Shown here piece after piece: positions 19,068 through 28,693 of a stretch of 64,000 bases of DNA. Each line of letters begins with the position of its first letter. The stretch's first letter is position 1. A program made the position numbers and the translations under genes. The stretch spans positions 930,001 through 994,000 of the forward strand of contig QKWM01000004.1 of NCBI GenBank assembly GCA_003248315.1, read 5' to 3'. The stretch is from Streptomyces sp. SW4 (GTDB lineage Bacteria > Actinomycetota > Actinomycetes > Streptomycetales > Streptomycetaceae). Below the pieces are notes generated by a model. The model was not told the origin of the DNA and made no database searches. It was given only the letters and a program-made list of their open reading frames with translations.

Positions 19068-20305
19068 GGCTCGCCATGCCCCGGTGGGCCGGGACGCTGG
19101 CGGTGAAGGCCGCCGTCTTCATCACGGTGATGTGCTGCGCGCTCGCCGCGCTGCTCGGCGTCCTCGTGCACGTCTCGGTGACCAACCAGACCGCCGGCCA
19201 GGCCCGGGACCGCGCCCTGGCCCGGCTGACCGAGGCGGCGGAGGCCTACGAGGCCGGGGACACGCTCGCGCCCTGGGCCGGGGTCGACCCGCCCGGCCTG
19301 CCCCCGGCGCTGCGGGAACGGGCCGTGCACGGGCAGCGGGCGACGATGGTCGCCCGGCACGACGGGCGGCCCACCATGTGGGCGGCGGGGCCCGCCGACG
19401 GCCGCCGGGCCCTGGCGGTGCGGGTCGACTACTCGCAGAACAAGCGCACCATCGACGCGCTCGACCGGGCGATCGTCTGGTCCTCCGCCCTGGCCATCGG
19501 GGCGACCCTGCTGGTCGGCGCGTTCGCGGTGACCCGGGTGACCAGGCGGCTGCACGCCACCGCCCGGGTGGCCCGGCGGATCAGCGCCGGCGACCTGGAC
19601 GCACGCGTGGACGACCCCCGGACCCGCGACCCGGGGCGTCCGCAGGACGAGGTGGCCGCGGTGGCCGCCGCGCTGGACTCCATGGCGGGGTCCCTGCAGG
19701 GCAAGCTGCTGGCCGAGCAGCGGTTCACCGCGGACGTGGCGCACGAGCTGCGCACCCCGCTGACCGGGCTGCACGCGGCGGCCGAGCTGTTGCCGCCGGG
19801 CCGGCCGACGGAACTCGTCCGGGACCGGGTGGCCGCGCTGCGCACCCTCACCGAGGACCTGCTGGAGATCTCCCGGCTGGACACCGGGCGGGAGCGGCTG
19901 GAGGCGGACAGCGAGGAGCTGGGCGCGCTGGCGCTGCGGGTGGTGCGGGCGTCCGGGACCGACACCCGGGTGGAGGTCGTGCGGGACGCGCGCGTGGAGA
20001 CGGACCGGCGGCGGCTGGAGCGGGTGCTGGGGAATCTGGTCGGCAACGCGCATCGGCATGGGCGGGCGCCGGTGGTGCTGACCGTGGACGGGCCGGTCGT
20101 CACCGTGCGGGACCACGGGGACGGTTATCCGGAGTATCTGCTGGCGCACGGGCCGCAGCGGTTTCGGACGGAAGGGGGACGAAGGGGCATGGGCTGGGGC
20201 TGACGATCGCGTTGGGGCAGGCGGAGGTGCTCGGGCGCGGCTGGAGTTCGCCAACGCGCCCGGGGCGGGGCGGTGGCCACCCTGACGCTCCCTCACCATC
20301 CGTGA
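19064..20305 (+). CDS. Sensor histidine kinase (three frame breaks near the C-terminus)
   Basis: About 413 residues. TM1 is FITVMCCALAALLGVLVHV and TM2 is AIVWSSALAIGATLLVGAFAV, separated by an extracytoplasmic domain of about 110 residues. A HAMP linker follows, then the H-box FTADVAHELRTPLTGL, N-box LVGNAHRHG and a G-box visible only after repairing G-run deletions near 20190, 20235 and 20263 (KGHGLGLTIA). The end becomes ATLTLPHHP at 20303. No response regulator gene adjoins the pair, unlike most lipoprotein-kinase systems. Confidence 0.8.
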
Positions 20306-20342
20306 CCCCGGCCGACCGGCCGAGGGATTCCTCGCCCCGCCG

Positions 20343-20530
20343 CCCCTTCCCTTCCCGACCCGGGGCTCCGCCCCGCACCCCCGCTCCTCAAACGCCGGAG
20401 GGGCTGATCGTTCCGGGGGTTCCGACCCGGGCCCCCTCTCCTCAAGCGCCGGAGGGCTGACTGGCCAGCCCGTCCGGCGTTTGAGGACGAGGCCGTTCAG
20501 GCCGAAGCGGGGGTCTGGGGGCGGCAGCCC
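20343..20530. repeat. Dispersed palindromic element, copy A
   Basis: The right part (20466-20530, 65 bp) is identical to the reverse complement of 34653-34717. The left part (about 20343-20412) resembles the reverse complement of 34718-34790. Between them lies an extra imperfect copy of the CCTCAAGCGCCGGAGGG arm. The core arms CTCAAACGCCGGA and TCCGGCGTTTGAG form a strong hairpin just after the kinase stop, consistent with a bidirectional terminator-like element. The rest of 20306-20658 shows no gene. Confidence 0.8.
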
Positions 20531-20658
20531 CAGAGGCGCGGGAAACGCCGCCGGAGGGGGCCGCACCGATGGCGGAGTGTGGCGGGCGCGGGGCGCACGG
20601 CACTCCTAATGTGGCGATCAGTCACTTCTGTCCTCTTCGCCCCCCACGGAGGTACCCC

Positions 20659-21126
20659 ATGTCCCTGCGCTCCCGCTCCTCCTTCACCCGGCGGATCGCC
20701 ATAGCTGCCGCCGCCGGCGCACTGGCCGGCGCGGTCGCCGTCACGCCCGCCGCCGCGAGCGACGACTGGGGCGACGACCCCGGCGTCAGCACGTTCGGCG
20801 CCGGAGGCGACGGTTCCTTCGGCGGCGACGGCTTCGGCGGCGGCCGGGGCGGCGGAGACGGTTTCGGCGGCGGCGACGGACGCCACGACCACGGCCGCTA
20901 CAAGGGCGTCGTCACCGCCCGCACGCTCGCCCTGCGCAGCGCGCCGAACCGCGGCTCCCAGGTCATCCGCTACGCCCACCGGGGCGAGGTCGTGCACATC
21001 TACTGCAAGGCCCCGGGCCAGAAGGTGAACGGCAACCCGCTCTGGTACCTCCTGACGGACGGCACCTGGGCCTGGGGCGCCGCCCGCTACATCGACAACA
21101 TCGGCCCCGCGCCGCGCTGGTGCTGA
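20659..21126 (+). CDS. Secreted SH3-like domain protein
   Basis: 155 residues. A signal peptide (RRIAIAAAAGALAGAVAVTPAAAS) is followed by a Gly/Asp-rich linker of about 50 residues and a C-terminal bacterial SH3-type domain (VVTARTLALRSAPNRGSQVI ... GNPLWYLLTDGTWAWGAARYI) of about 70 residues with two cysteines. Such domains bind peptidoglycan or wall proteins. The start ATG follows GGAGGTACCCC. It lies 43 bp before the FtsW-like gene and may be coexpressed. Partner and function are unknown. Confidence 0.8.
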   Translation: MSLRSRSSFTRRIAIAAAAGALAGAVAVTPAAASDDWGDDPGVSTFGAGGDGSFGGDGFGGGRGGGDGFGGGDGRHDHGRYKGVVTARTLALRSAPNRGSQVIRYAHRGEVVHIYCKAPGQKVNGNPLWYLLTDGTWAWGAARYIDNIGPAPRWC

Positions 21127-21169
21127 TGGCGAAGGCTCGCACAACGCACCAATTGGGTAAGTTCCGGAC

Positions 21170-22527
21170 ATGACCAAGGCCGGAACCGGATTCACCGTGG
21201 CCGCGGCGGACGCACCCGCCCCCGTGGCCCGCCTCCCCCGGCGCCGTGGCATCGAACTCGCCCTCATCGTCCTGGCCGTCCTGCTCTCGGTGTTCGGCTA
21301 CTGCAATGTGGGCCTCGCCCAGCACGGCACGGTTCCGCCCGGCGCCGCCGGTTACGGCGCCGGGCTCGGCGTGCTCGCGCTGCTGGCGCACCTGGCGGTG
21401 CGGCTGCGGGCGCCGTACGCCGATCCCCTGCTGCTGCCGATCGGCGTGCTGCTCAACGGCCTGGGCCTGGTGCTGATCTACCGGCTGGACCTGGAGACGC
21501 CCGGCGACCGTGCCGCGCCCACCCAGCTGATCTGGTCGACGCTGGGCATCGCGCTGTTCATCGTGGTCGTCCTCGTGCTGCGCGACCACCGCTTCCTGCA
21601 GCGCTACACCTACGTCTGCGTCGTCTTCGCGCTGGTCCTGCTCACGCTGCCGATCCTGTTCCCGGCCGTCAACGGCGCCCGCATCTGGATCCGGGTCGCC
21701 GGGTTCTCCATCCAGCCCGGCGAGTTCGCGAAGGTGCTGCTGGCGGTGTTCTTCGCCGCGTACCTGGCCGCGAACCGCAGCGCGCTGGCGTACGCGGGGC
21801 GCCGGGTGTGGCGGCTGCAACTGCCCACCGGCCGTGTCCTCGGCCCGATCGTGGCCGTGTGGCTGGTCAGTGTCGGCGTCCTGGTGCTGGAGCGGGACCT
21901 GGGCACCTCGCTGCTGTTCTTCGGCCTGTTCGTGGTCATGCTGTACGTCGCCACCGGCCGCATCGGCTGGATCGCCGTCGGCCTGGTGCTGGCGGCCCTC
22001 GGCGCGGTCGCCGTGGGCTGGCTGGAGCCGCATGTGCACTCCCGGGTGGAGGACTGGCTGCACCCGTTCGCGTCCATCGAGGCGGGGCGGGGCCCAACCA
22101 GCTGGCGCAGTCGCTGTTCGCGTTCGCGGCCGGCGGGCTGACCGGCACCGGGCTGGGCCTCGGCCACTCGGTGCTCATCGGTTTCGCCACCAAGTCGGAC
22201 TTCATCCTGGCCACCGCCGGCGAGGAGCTGGGCTTCGCCGGGCTGACCGCCGTCTTCCTGCTGTACGCCCTGCTGGTGGAGCGCGGCTACCGGGCGGGCC
22301 TCGCGCTGCGCGACCCGTTCGGCCGGCTACTGGCGGTCGGGCTGGCGTCCATCGTCGCCCTCCAGGTGTTCGTGATCGCCGGCGGGGTGACGGGGCTGAT
22401 CCCGCTGACCGGGATGGCGATGCCGTTCCTGGCCCAGGGCGGTTCCTCGGTCGTCACCAACTGGGCGATCGTCGCCCTGCTGATCCGGGTCAGCGACTCG
22501 GCGCGCAGACAGGCGTCCCTGACGTGA
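21170..22527 (+). CDS. FtsW/RodA/SpoVE family SEDS glycosyltransferase (one frame break)
   Basis: About 452 residues with some ten membrane helices. A G missing near 22095 splits it; repair gives the conserved NQLAQSLFAFAAGGLTGTGLG segment. Hallmarks are NGARIWIR and IQPGEFAK before the break, and DFILATAGEELGF and FLAQGGSS after it. SEDS proteins polymerise lipid II with a cognate class B PBP. The next gene is such a PBP, overlapping by three bases, so the two form a synthase pair. The main division ftsW lies elsewhere in Streptomyces, so this is a second pair, perhaps for sporulation or stress. Confidence 0.88.
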
Positions 22528-23978
22528 CCCGCAACATCCGGCACGCCGGGATCTTCTCCCTGCTGCTGCTCGTCGCGCTGGTCGTGAACGCCGCCCGCGT
22601 CCAGCTGGTCCGGGCGCCCGAGTACGACGCCAACCCGGCCAACCGCCGCCCGGACATCGCCCGTTACCAGCAGCCGCGCGGCGACATCCTGGTCGGCGGG
22701 GAACCGGTCACCGGCTCCCGGGACACCGGCGAGCACCTGCGCTTCGAACGCACGTACCAGGACGGGCCGATGTACGCGCCGGTCACCGGCTTCGCCTCGC
22801 AGGAGTACGGCACGACGCTGCTGGAGCACGTCGAGGACGGGGTGCTCTCCGGTTCCGACCCGATGCTCGCGCCGCTGCCGCTGTGGAACGACGTCACACG
22901 CGCCCGCAACCCGGGCGGCGACGTCGTGACCACCATCGACCCGGCGGCCCAGCGGGCGGCCTACGAGGGGCTGGGCCGGCGCAAGGGCGCGGTGGCCGCG
23001 ATCGAGCCGTCGACCGGGCGGGTCCTGGCGCTGGTGTCGACCCCGTCGTACGACCCGGGGAGCTGTCCGGGAACGGCACGGCGGCCGGCCGGACCTGGGA
23101 GCGGCTCAACGAGGACCCGGACAAGCCGATGCTCAACCGGGCGGTGCGGCGGACGTACCCGCCGGGGTCGACGTTCAAGGTGGTCACCGCGGCCGCGGCG
23201 CTGGACGCGCGGGTCGTGCGGGACGTGGACGCCCGTACCGACTCCCCCGACCCGTACCCGCTGCCGGGCAGCCGCACCCGGCTGACCAACGCCTCCGACG
23301 GCTGCGAGGACGCCTCGCTGCGGGAGGCGTTCGAGTGGTCCTGCAACACGGTGTTCGCCAAGCTCGGCGTGGACGTGGGCGTCGGGGACATGGCAGCCAC
23401 GGCGCGGGCGTTCGGCTTCAACGACGACGGTCTGCGGATCCCGTTCGCGGTCTCCCGCTCCACCTTCGACACGTCGGTGGACCGGGCGCAGCTCGCGCTG
23501 TCGTCGATCGGGCAGTACAACACGCGGGCGACGCCGTTGCAGATGGCGATGGTGGCGGCGGCCGTGGCGAGCGGGGGCAGGTGCGGACGCCGTACCTGGT
23601 GGAGCGGACCACCCGGGCGGGCGGCAGCACGGTGGCGACGGCCGGGTCGCGGCCGGTGCGGCAGGCGATGCTGCCGTCGACGGCGGCGGTGCTGAAGGAG
23701 CTGATGACGGACGTCGTCGTCAACGGCACCGGCGCGAAGGCGGCCATCCCCGGTGCCGTCGTCGGCGGCAAGACCGGCACGGCCCAGCACGGGGTCGGCA
23801 ACGCGGGGACGCCGTACGCCTGGTTCATCTCCTGGGCGCAGGGCGAGGGCGAGACGGTGCCCGGGGTCGCGGTCGCGGTGGTGGTGGAGGACGCGGCGGC
23901 GGACCGGGCGGACATCACCGGCGGGGGCTGGCGGCGCCGATCGCGCGGGCGGTGATGGAGGCGGTGCTCGCCCACTGA
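22524..23978 (+). CDS. Class B penicillin-binding protein (three frame breaks)
   Basis: About 485 residues from GTG 22524, overlapping the SEDS stop as GTGA. An N-terminal anchor helix (GIFSLLLLVALVVNAARV) is followed by a dimerisation region and the transpeptidase domain. The catalytic motifs are PPGSTFKV (SxxK), WSCNTVF (SxN) and GGKTGTAQ (KTG). Breaks near 23058, 23576 and 23929 are each repaired by one G. It crosslinks peptidoglycan made by the partner SEDS protein outside the membrane. Confidence 0.88.
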
Positions 23979-24066
23979 AGCTCCGGGGCACCGGGTGCCC
24001 GCCGGGGTCAACAAGTCGTGCGCGGGGGATTGACGGGCTTGCTGACACGCAGTCTCATAAGACGAA

Positions 24067-24077
24067 CGAGTGACTCG
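24067..24077. promoter_or_regulatory. Short palindrome upstream of the diiron oxygenase
   Basis: CGAGT-G-ACTCG is a perfect 11-bp palindrome 69 bp upstream of the start codon, after a -35-like TTGACG. A TetR-type regulator is encoded just downstream of the oxygenase. A link between them is speculation. Confidence 0.25.
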
Positions 24078-24145
24078 CGGGTAACACGACGCGGTCGACG
24101 CCACGCATGCCCGGACGCAATCCCGTACGACGAGGTGGGACAGCC

Positions 24146-25084
24146 ATGACGACCCTGACGGAAGCCGACGCGCTCGACGGCCTGCGCGACGCACTCGGCC
24201 TGCTCAAGGACCGGGAGCAGGTGGCCGAGCGGCTGCTCGACTCTTCCGCCAAGCACTCCTTCGACCCGGACAAGGAACTGGACTGGGACGCGCCGTTCGA
24301 GGACGGCAAGTGGTTCTGGCCGCCGGAGCTGGTGTCGCTGTACGACACCCCGCTGTGGAAGCGGATGAGCGAGGAGCAGCGCATCCTGCTCTCCCAGCAC
24401 GAGGCCGCGGCGCTGGCCTCGCTCGGCATCTGGTTCGAGCTGATCCTGATGCAGCTGCTGGTGCGGCACATCTACGACAAGGCGGCGACGAGCGCGCACG
24501 TGCGGTACGCCCTCACCGAGATCGAGGACGAGTGCCGGCACTCGAAGATGTTCGCCCGGGTGATCACCCGCGGCGGCACCCCGTGGTACCCGGTCAGCCC
24601 GGTCCACCAGCACCTGGGCCGGCTGTTCAAGACCATCTCCACCACCCCCGGCTCCTTCACGGCCACGCTGCTGGGCGAGGAGGTGCTGGACTGGATGCAG
24701 CGGCTGACCTTCCCGGACGAGCGCGTCCAGCCGCTGATCCGGGGCGTCACGCGCATCCATGTGGTGGAGGAGGCCCGCCACGTGCGGTACGCGCGTGAGG
24801 AGCTGCGGCGCCAGATGGTGACGGCGCCGAAGTGGTCGCAGGAGTTCACCCGGATCACCTCCGGCGAGTTCGCCCGGGTCTTCTCGGTCGCCTTCATCAA
24901 TCCCGAGGTCTACACGAACGTGGGGCTGGACAAGCGGGAGGCCATGGCGCAGGTCAAGGCCAGCGGCCACCGCCGGGAGGTCATGCAGACCGGGGCAAAG
25001 CGGCTGACGGACTTCCTGGACGACATCGGGGTGCTGCGGGGCGTCGGCCGGAAGCTGTGGAGGTCCTCCGGCCTGCTGGCGTAG
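24146..25084 (+). CDS. AurF-like diiron oxygenase
   Basis: 312 residues, all helical. It matches the p-aminobenzoate N-oxygenase AurF family: E...EIEDECRHSKMF and HVVEEARHVRYA supply the Glu/His ligands of a carboxylate-bridged diiron site. AurF members oxidise aryl amines, but many genomic homologues have unknown substrates. The start ATG follows GAGGTGGGA. It is followed by a TetR regulator 108 bp downstream on the same strand. No biosynthetic cluster surrounds it, so it is probably a stand-alone oxidation or detoxification enzyme. Confidence 0.8.
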   Translation: MTTLTEADALDGLRDALGLLKDREQVAERLLDSSAKHSFDPDKELDWDAPFEDGKWFWPPELVSLYDTPLWKRMSEEQRILLSQHEAAALASLGIWFELILMQLLVRHIYDKAATSAHVRYALTEIEDECRHSKMFARVITRGGTPWYPVSPVHQHLGRLFKTISTTPGSFTATLLGEEVLDWMQRLTFPDERVQPLIRGVTRIHVVEEARHVRYAREELRRQMVTAPKWSQEFTRITSGEFARVFSVAFINPEVYTNVGLDKREAMAQVKASGHRREVMQTGAKRLTDFLDDIGVLRGVGRKLWRSSGLLA

Positions 25085-25192
25085 CCGGGCCGCCCCGGCC
25101 CGCGGGCGGCCGTACCCATGGGCGGCGCTTTCCGGCCGCCGCCCGCCGACCGGCGTGCCCGGCCCCGAAGCGGAGCGGTTACGCTGCGTTTC

Positions 25193-25845
25193 ATGACCCC
25201 GCAGGCCCCCACCCCCGCCTACCGACGGCTCAGCGTCGAGGAGCGCCGCAGCCAGCTCCTCGACGCCGCGCTGGCCCTCTTCGCCCACCGGCCCCCGGAG
25301 GAGGTCTCCCTGGACGACGTGGCGGAGCAGGCGGGGTCTCGCGCCCCCTGGTGTACCGGTACTTCCCCGGCGGCAAGCAGCAGCTGTACGAGGCCGCCCT
25401 GCGCTCGGCCGCCGACGAGCTGCAGCTGTGCTTCGACGAGCCCCGCCAGGGCCCCCTGCTGGCCCGGCTGACCCGCGCCCTGGACCGCTACCTGGCCTTC
25501 GTCGACGAGCACGACACCGGCTTCAGCGCCCTGCTGCGCGGCGGCAGCGTCGCCGAGACCTCCCGGACCACGGCCATCGTGGACGGCGTGCGCCGGGCCG
25601 CCGCCGACCACATCATGAGCCACCTGGAGGTCGCCGATCCGGGCCCCCGGCTGAGGATGACCGTGCGGATGTGGATCACGGCCGTGGAGGCGGCCTCGCT
25701 GATCTGGCTGGACGAGGACAAGCAACCGCCCGCCGAGGAACTGCGGGACTGGCTGGTGGAGCAGTTCGTGGCCGTGCTGTCGGTCACCGCCCGCCGCGAT
25801 CCCCAGACGGACGCGCTGGTCGCGGCCCTCGCCGCCGATCTCTGA
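25193..25845 (+). CDS. TetR-family transcriptional regulator (one frame break)
   Basis: About 217 residues after restoring one G near 25338. The HTH is RRSQLLDAALALF ... VSLDDVAEQAG then VSRPLVYRYFPGGKQQLYEAAL, typical of TetR. The C-terminal helical ligand domain includes LTRALDRYLAFVDEH and MRMWITAVEAASLIWL. It may control the upstream AurF-like gene; this is inferred only from adjacency. Confidence 0.8.
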
Positions 25846-25864
25846 GGTGGCCGACACTGGTGCC

Positions 25865-26174
25865 GTGAAGAGCGAAGACACCCCTTCGAGGGCGGGCCGA
25901 TGGACGGCCGGGTGCTGCCCGTGCTGGTCGGCATGACCGGCCACCCGCCCAAGACCTACCGCATCCCGGTCCCCGACCCGGACGGCGGGCCGCCCACGGT
26001 CCTCGTCTACCGGCGGGTCCCCCGCGACCCGCACCGGAGGATCGGGCTGGCCCGGTGGAAGTACGCCTACGCCCCGAGGGCGCCCCCCGCGCCCGGCTGC
26101 GCTGGCCGTGGTCGAAGCCGGACGCCCGGCCAGACGCCACGCCGGGCGGCAAGCCGGACGACGCGGACGGGTGA
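25865..26174 (+). CDS. Hypothetical protein (two frame breaks)
   Basis: From GTG 25865, repairing breaks near 25882 and 26079 gives about 103 residues: MDGRVLPVLVGMTGHPPKTY, IPVPDPDGGPPTVLVYRRVP, LARWKYAYAPEG, then a basic Arg/Pro/Asp tail. I do not recognise the family. The compact, coherent composition and G/C-rich third positions suggest a real gene. It begins 17 bases after the TetR stop, so it may be cotranscribed. Confidence 0.45.
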
Positions 26175-26277
26175 CCGGGTTGCGCCGATCCGCGCACACC
26201 CGGCGCGCGGAGCCGCGGAGCACGTCTGATGCTCGCGGTGCGGAGCGGACGAGCCGCCCCGCACCGGAGGTGATGAC

Positions 26278-27453
26278 GTGTCAGGAAGGCTTCTGCGCCT
26301 GGCCTGTACGGCCGCGGTGGCGACCGGGATCGCCCTCGCGCCCCAGCCCGCCGGGGCCGACCCCGCTACCGAGCCCGCGCCCGGCCGCGCGGCGGGCGAG
26401 CGGTCCGTCGCCGAGCTGCTGACGGACCTTCAGCGGCTGTACCGGGAGGCCGAGAAGGCCACCGAGGCCTACAACGCCACCGAGGAGAAGCTGAAGAGGC
26501 AGCGCGCGGAGACCGAACGGCTCGACGCCGAGCTGGCCCGGGCCCGGCTGTCCCTGCACGAGGGCCGCCGCGCCGCCGGCCGGCTGGCCCGGCAGCAGTA
26601 CCAGAACCGCAGCGACCTCTCCCCCTACCTGCGGCTGCTGCTCGCCCGCGACCCGCAGCACGCCCTCGACCAGGGCCATGTCATCGGCCGGCTGGCGCGC
26701 GAGCGGGCCGAGACGGTCGGCCGGCTGGCCGGCGGCGAGAAGAAGGCGGAGGAGCTGGCCCGCAAGGCGCGCAAGGCGCTGGACGGGCAGCTCGCCCTGA
26801 CCGAGCGGCGCAAGAAGGAGCGCGACGACGTCCGTGAGCGGCTGAACGACGTGGAGGAACTGCTCGCCTCGCTCAGCACCGAGGAACTGGCCGCCGTGGC
26901 CGCGCTGGAGAAGGAGGGCGTCGCCGCGTCCCAGGAGCGGTTCCTGGCCTCCGGGGCGCTCGGCGAGGACGACGCCAAGCCCTCCGCGGAGGGCGACCGT
27001 GCGGTGCGCTACGCCGTGGAGCAGATCGGCAAGCCCTACGAGTGGGGCGCCGAGGGACCCGAGGCGTACGACTGCTCGGGGCTGACCTCCCGGGCCTGGG
27101 AGCACGCCGGGAGCCCGATCCCGCGCACCAGCCAGGAGCAGTGGGCCCGGCTGGAGCGGGTGCCGCTGGACCGGCTGCGCCCCGGCGACCTGGTCGTCTA
27201 CTTCCCGGAGGCCACCCATGTGGCGCTGTACCTGGGCGACGGCATGGTGGTGCAGGCCCCGCGGCCCGGCGCCGAGGTGAAGGTGTCGCCGATCGCGGCC
27301 AACCCGGTCCTCGGCGCCGTCCGGCCCGACCCCGGCGGGGAGCCCGTGGCGCACTACGCGCCGCCCAGGCTCCCCGAGGGGGCGACGGACGGCTCCGACG
27401 AGGGGTACGGCGCGGCCTACGCGCCGGACGCGCCGGAGACCTCCATCAGGTAG
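26278..27453 (+). CDS. NlpC/P60 cell-wall endopeptidase with coiled coil
   Basis: 391 residues. A signal peptide (LLRLACTAAVATGIALAPQPAGA) is followed by a long coiled coil (about residues 45-230, Glu/Arg/Lys-rich) and a C-terminal NlpC/P60 domain. The catalytic Cys is in YDCSGLTSRAWEHAG and the His in ATHVALYLGDG. The family cleaves D-Glu-diaminopimelate bonds in peptidoglycan stems, and the coiled coil may restrain activity as in RipA-like enzymes. GTG 26278 follows GGAGG. Its 3' end overlaps the opposing monooxygenase gene by 37 bp. Confidence 0.88.
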   Translation: MSGRLLRLACTAAVATGIALAPQPAGADPATEPAPGRAAGERSVAELLTDLQRLYREAEKATEAYNATEEKLKRQRAETERLDAELARARLSLHEGRRAAGRLARQQYQNRSDLSPYLRLLLARDPQHALDQGHVIGRLARERAETVGRLAGGEKKAEELARKARKALDGQLALTERRKKERDDVRERLNDVEELLASLSTEELAAVAALEKEGVAASQERFLASGALGEDDAKPSAEGDRAVRYAVEQIGKPYEWGAEGPEAYDCSGLTSRAWEHAGSPIPRTSQEQWARLERVPLDRLRPGDLVVYFPEATHVALYLGDGMVVQAPRPGAEVKVSPIAANPVLGAVRPDPGGEPVAHYAPPRLPEGATDGSDEGYGAAYAPDAPETSIR

Positions 27454-28679
27454 GCCTCGGTCCTGGCCGGCTCGTAGAAGAAGTTCTCGAAGTCGGCCGG
27501 GTCGTTGAACCCGTTGGCGAAGCGGTCGGCGACCGGCTGGAGCTGCCCGGCGGCGCCGATCAGGTTCAGGACGTGCTCCGGCGGCGGGGCGAGCATGGCG
27601 TTCGTCCACTTGGTGACGTGCCGGGCCGTCTCCCAGTAGCGGTCGAAGGTCTGCTGCATCCACTCCTCGTCGAACGGCTTGTCGCCGTGCTCGAGGATCG
27701 AGGCGAGGTAGGACGCGGCGCACTTGGAGGCGGAGTTGGAGCCCTGGCCGGTGATCGGGTCGTTGGCCACGACCACGTCGGCGACGCCGAGCACCAGGCC
27801 GCCGCTCGGCAGGCGGCCGATGGGGTTGCGCACGGTGGGGGCGTAGCGGCCGGCGAGAGTGCCGCCGGCGTCGGTCAGCTCGACCTTGGTGGCCCGCGCG
27901 TACTCCCAGGGGAGGTACTTCTCCATCAGTTCCAGGGTGAGGGAGAGGTGCTCCGCGGGGTCCTTGACGTCCTTGAAGACGTCCAGCGGGCCGCCGGGTA
28001 TGCCCTCCCAGAACAGGATGTCGGCCCGCCCCGAGGTGGTGAGGGTCGGCATGATGAACATCTCGCCGACGCCGGGGACGAGGTTGCAGCGGACGGCCTC
28101 GGTGTCCGGGTGCTCCGGGCGGGGGCCGAGCCCGTGCACGTAGGCGACGGCGAGGGCGCGCTGCGGCTCGCTGTAGGGGGAGCGCTCGGGGTCGCGGGCG
28201 AACATCTGCACCAGCTCGCCCTTGCCGGCCGAGACCAGGACCAGGTCGTAGGTGCGGGAGAAGTAGTCGAGGTCGCCGACCGCGGCGCCGTGGATGACCA
28301 GCTGGCCGCCGCGCTGGGCGAAGGTCTCCATCCAGCCGGCCATCTTCACCCGCTGGTCCACGGACTGCGCGAACCCGTCGAGCCGGCCCAGCCAGTCGAT
28401 CGCCCGCTGCGTCGGACCCGGCTCCCACGAGCCGGGCGCGGCGACCGAGACACCGAGTCCCTGGATCTTCGGGGCCTGGGACTCCCAGAAGTTCAGGTTC
28501 AGGTCGCGCTCGTGCTGGAGGGCGGTGTGGAACATGCACTGCGTCGACATGACCCGTCCCGTGCGGATCTCGTCCGCGGTCCGGTTCGACATCAGGGTGA
28601 CCTCGTACCCGTGCGACTGGAGGCCGAGGGCGAGCTGGAGGCCGGACTGGCCGGCTCCGACGACGAGTATCTTCCGCAT
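27417..28679 (-). CDS. StyA-like FAD-dependent monooxygenase
   Basis: 420 residues. The N-terminal GAGQSGLQLALGL dinucleotide fold and MSNRTADEIRTGRVMSTQCMF segment match the styrene/indole monooxygenase StyA family, as does NDPITGQGSNSASKCA near residue 290 (FAD pyrophosphate region). Such enzymes need a separate flavin reductase, and none is adjacent. It is the last gene of a five-gene minus-strand operon with a conservon, 14 bases after the GTPase stop. This suggests it is an output or partner of that signalling module; the substrate is unknown. Confidence 0.8.
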   Translation of the reverse strand: MRKILVVGAGQSGLQLALGLQSHGYEVTLMSNRTADEIRTGRVMSTQCMFHTALQHERDLNLNFWESQAPKIQGLGVSVAAPGSWEPGPTQRAIDWLGRLDGFAQSVDQRVKMAGWMETFAQRGGQLVIHGAAVGDLDYFSRTYDLVLVSAGKGELVQMFARDPERSPYSEPQRALAVAYVHGLGPRPEHPDTEAVRCNLVPGVGEMFIMPTLTTSGRADILFWEGIPGGPLDVFKDVKDPAEHLSLTLELMEKYLPWEYARATKVELTDAGGTLAGRYAPTVRNPIGRLPSGGLVLGVADVVVANDPITGQGSNSASKCAASYLASILEHGDKPFDEEWMQQTFDRYWETARHVTKWTNAMLAPPPEHVLNLIGAAGQLQPVADRFANGFNDPADFENFFYEPARTEAYLMEVSGASGA

Positions 28680-28693
28680 GCGGGTGCTGACTC

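Noticed and set aside
26175..26277. c-di-AMP-type riboswitch upstream of the NlpC/P60 gene
   Set aside because: Such riboswitches precede some Streptomyces cell-wall hydrolases, but the roughly 100-bp gap here shows none of their conserved blocks.
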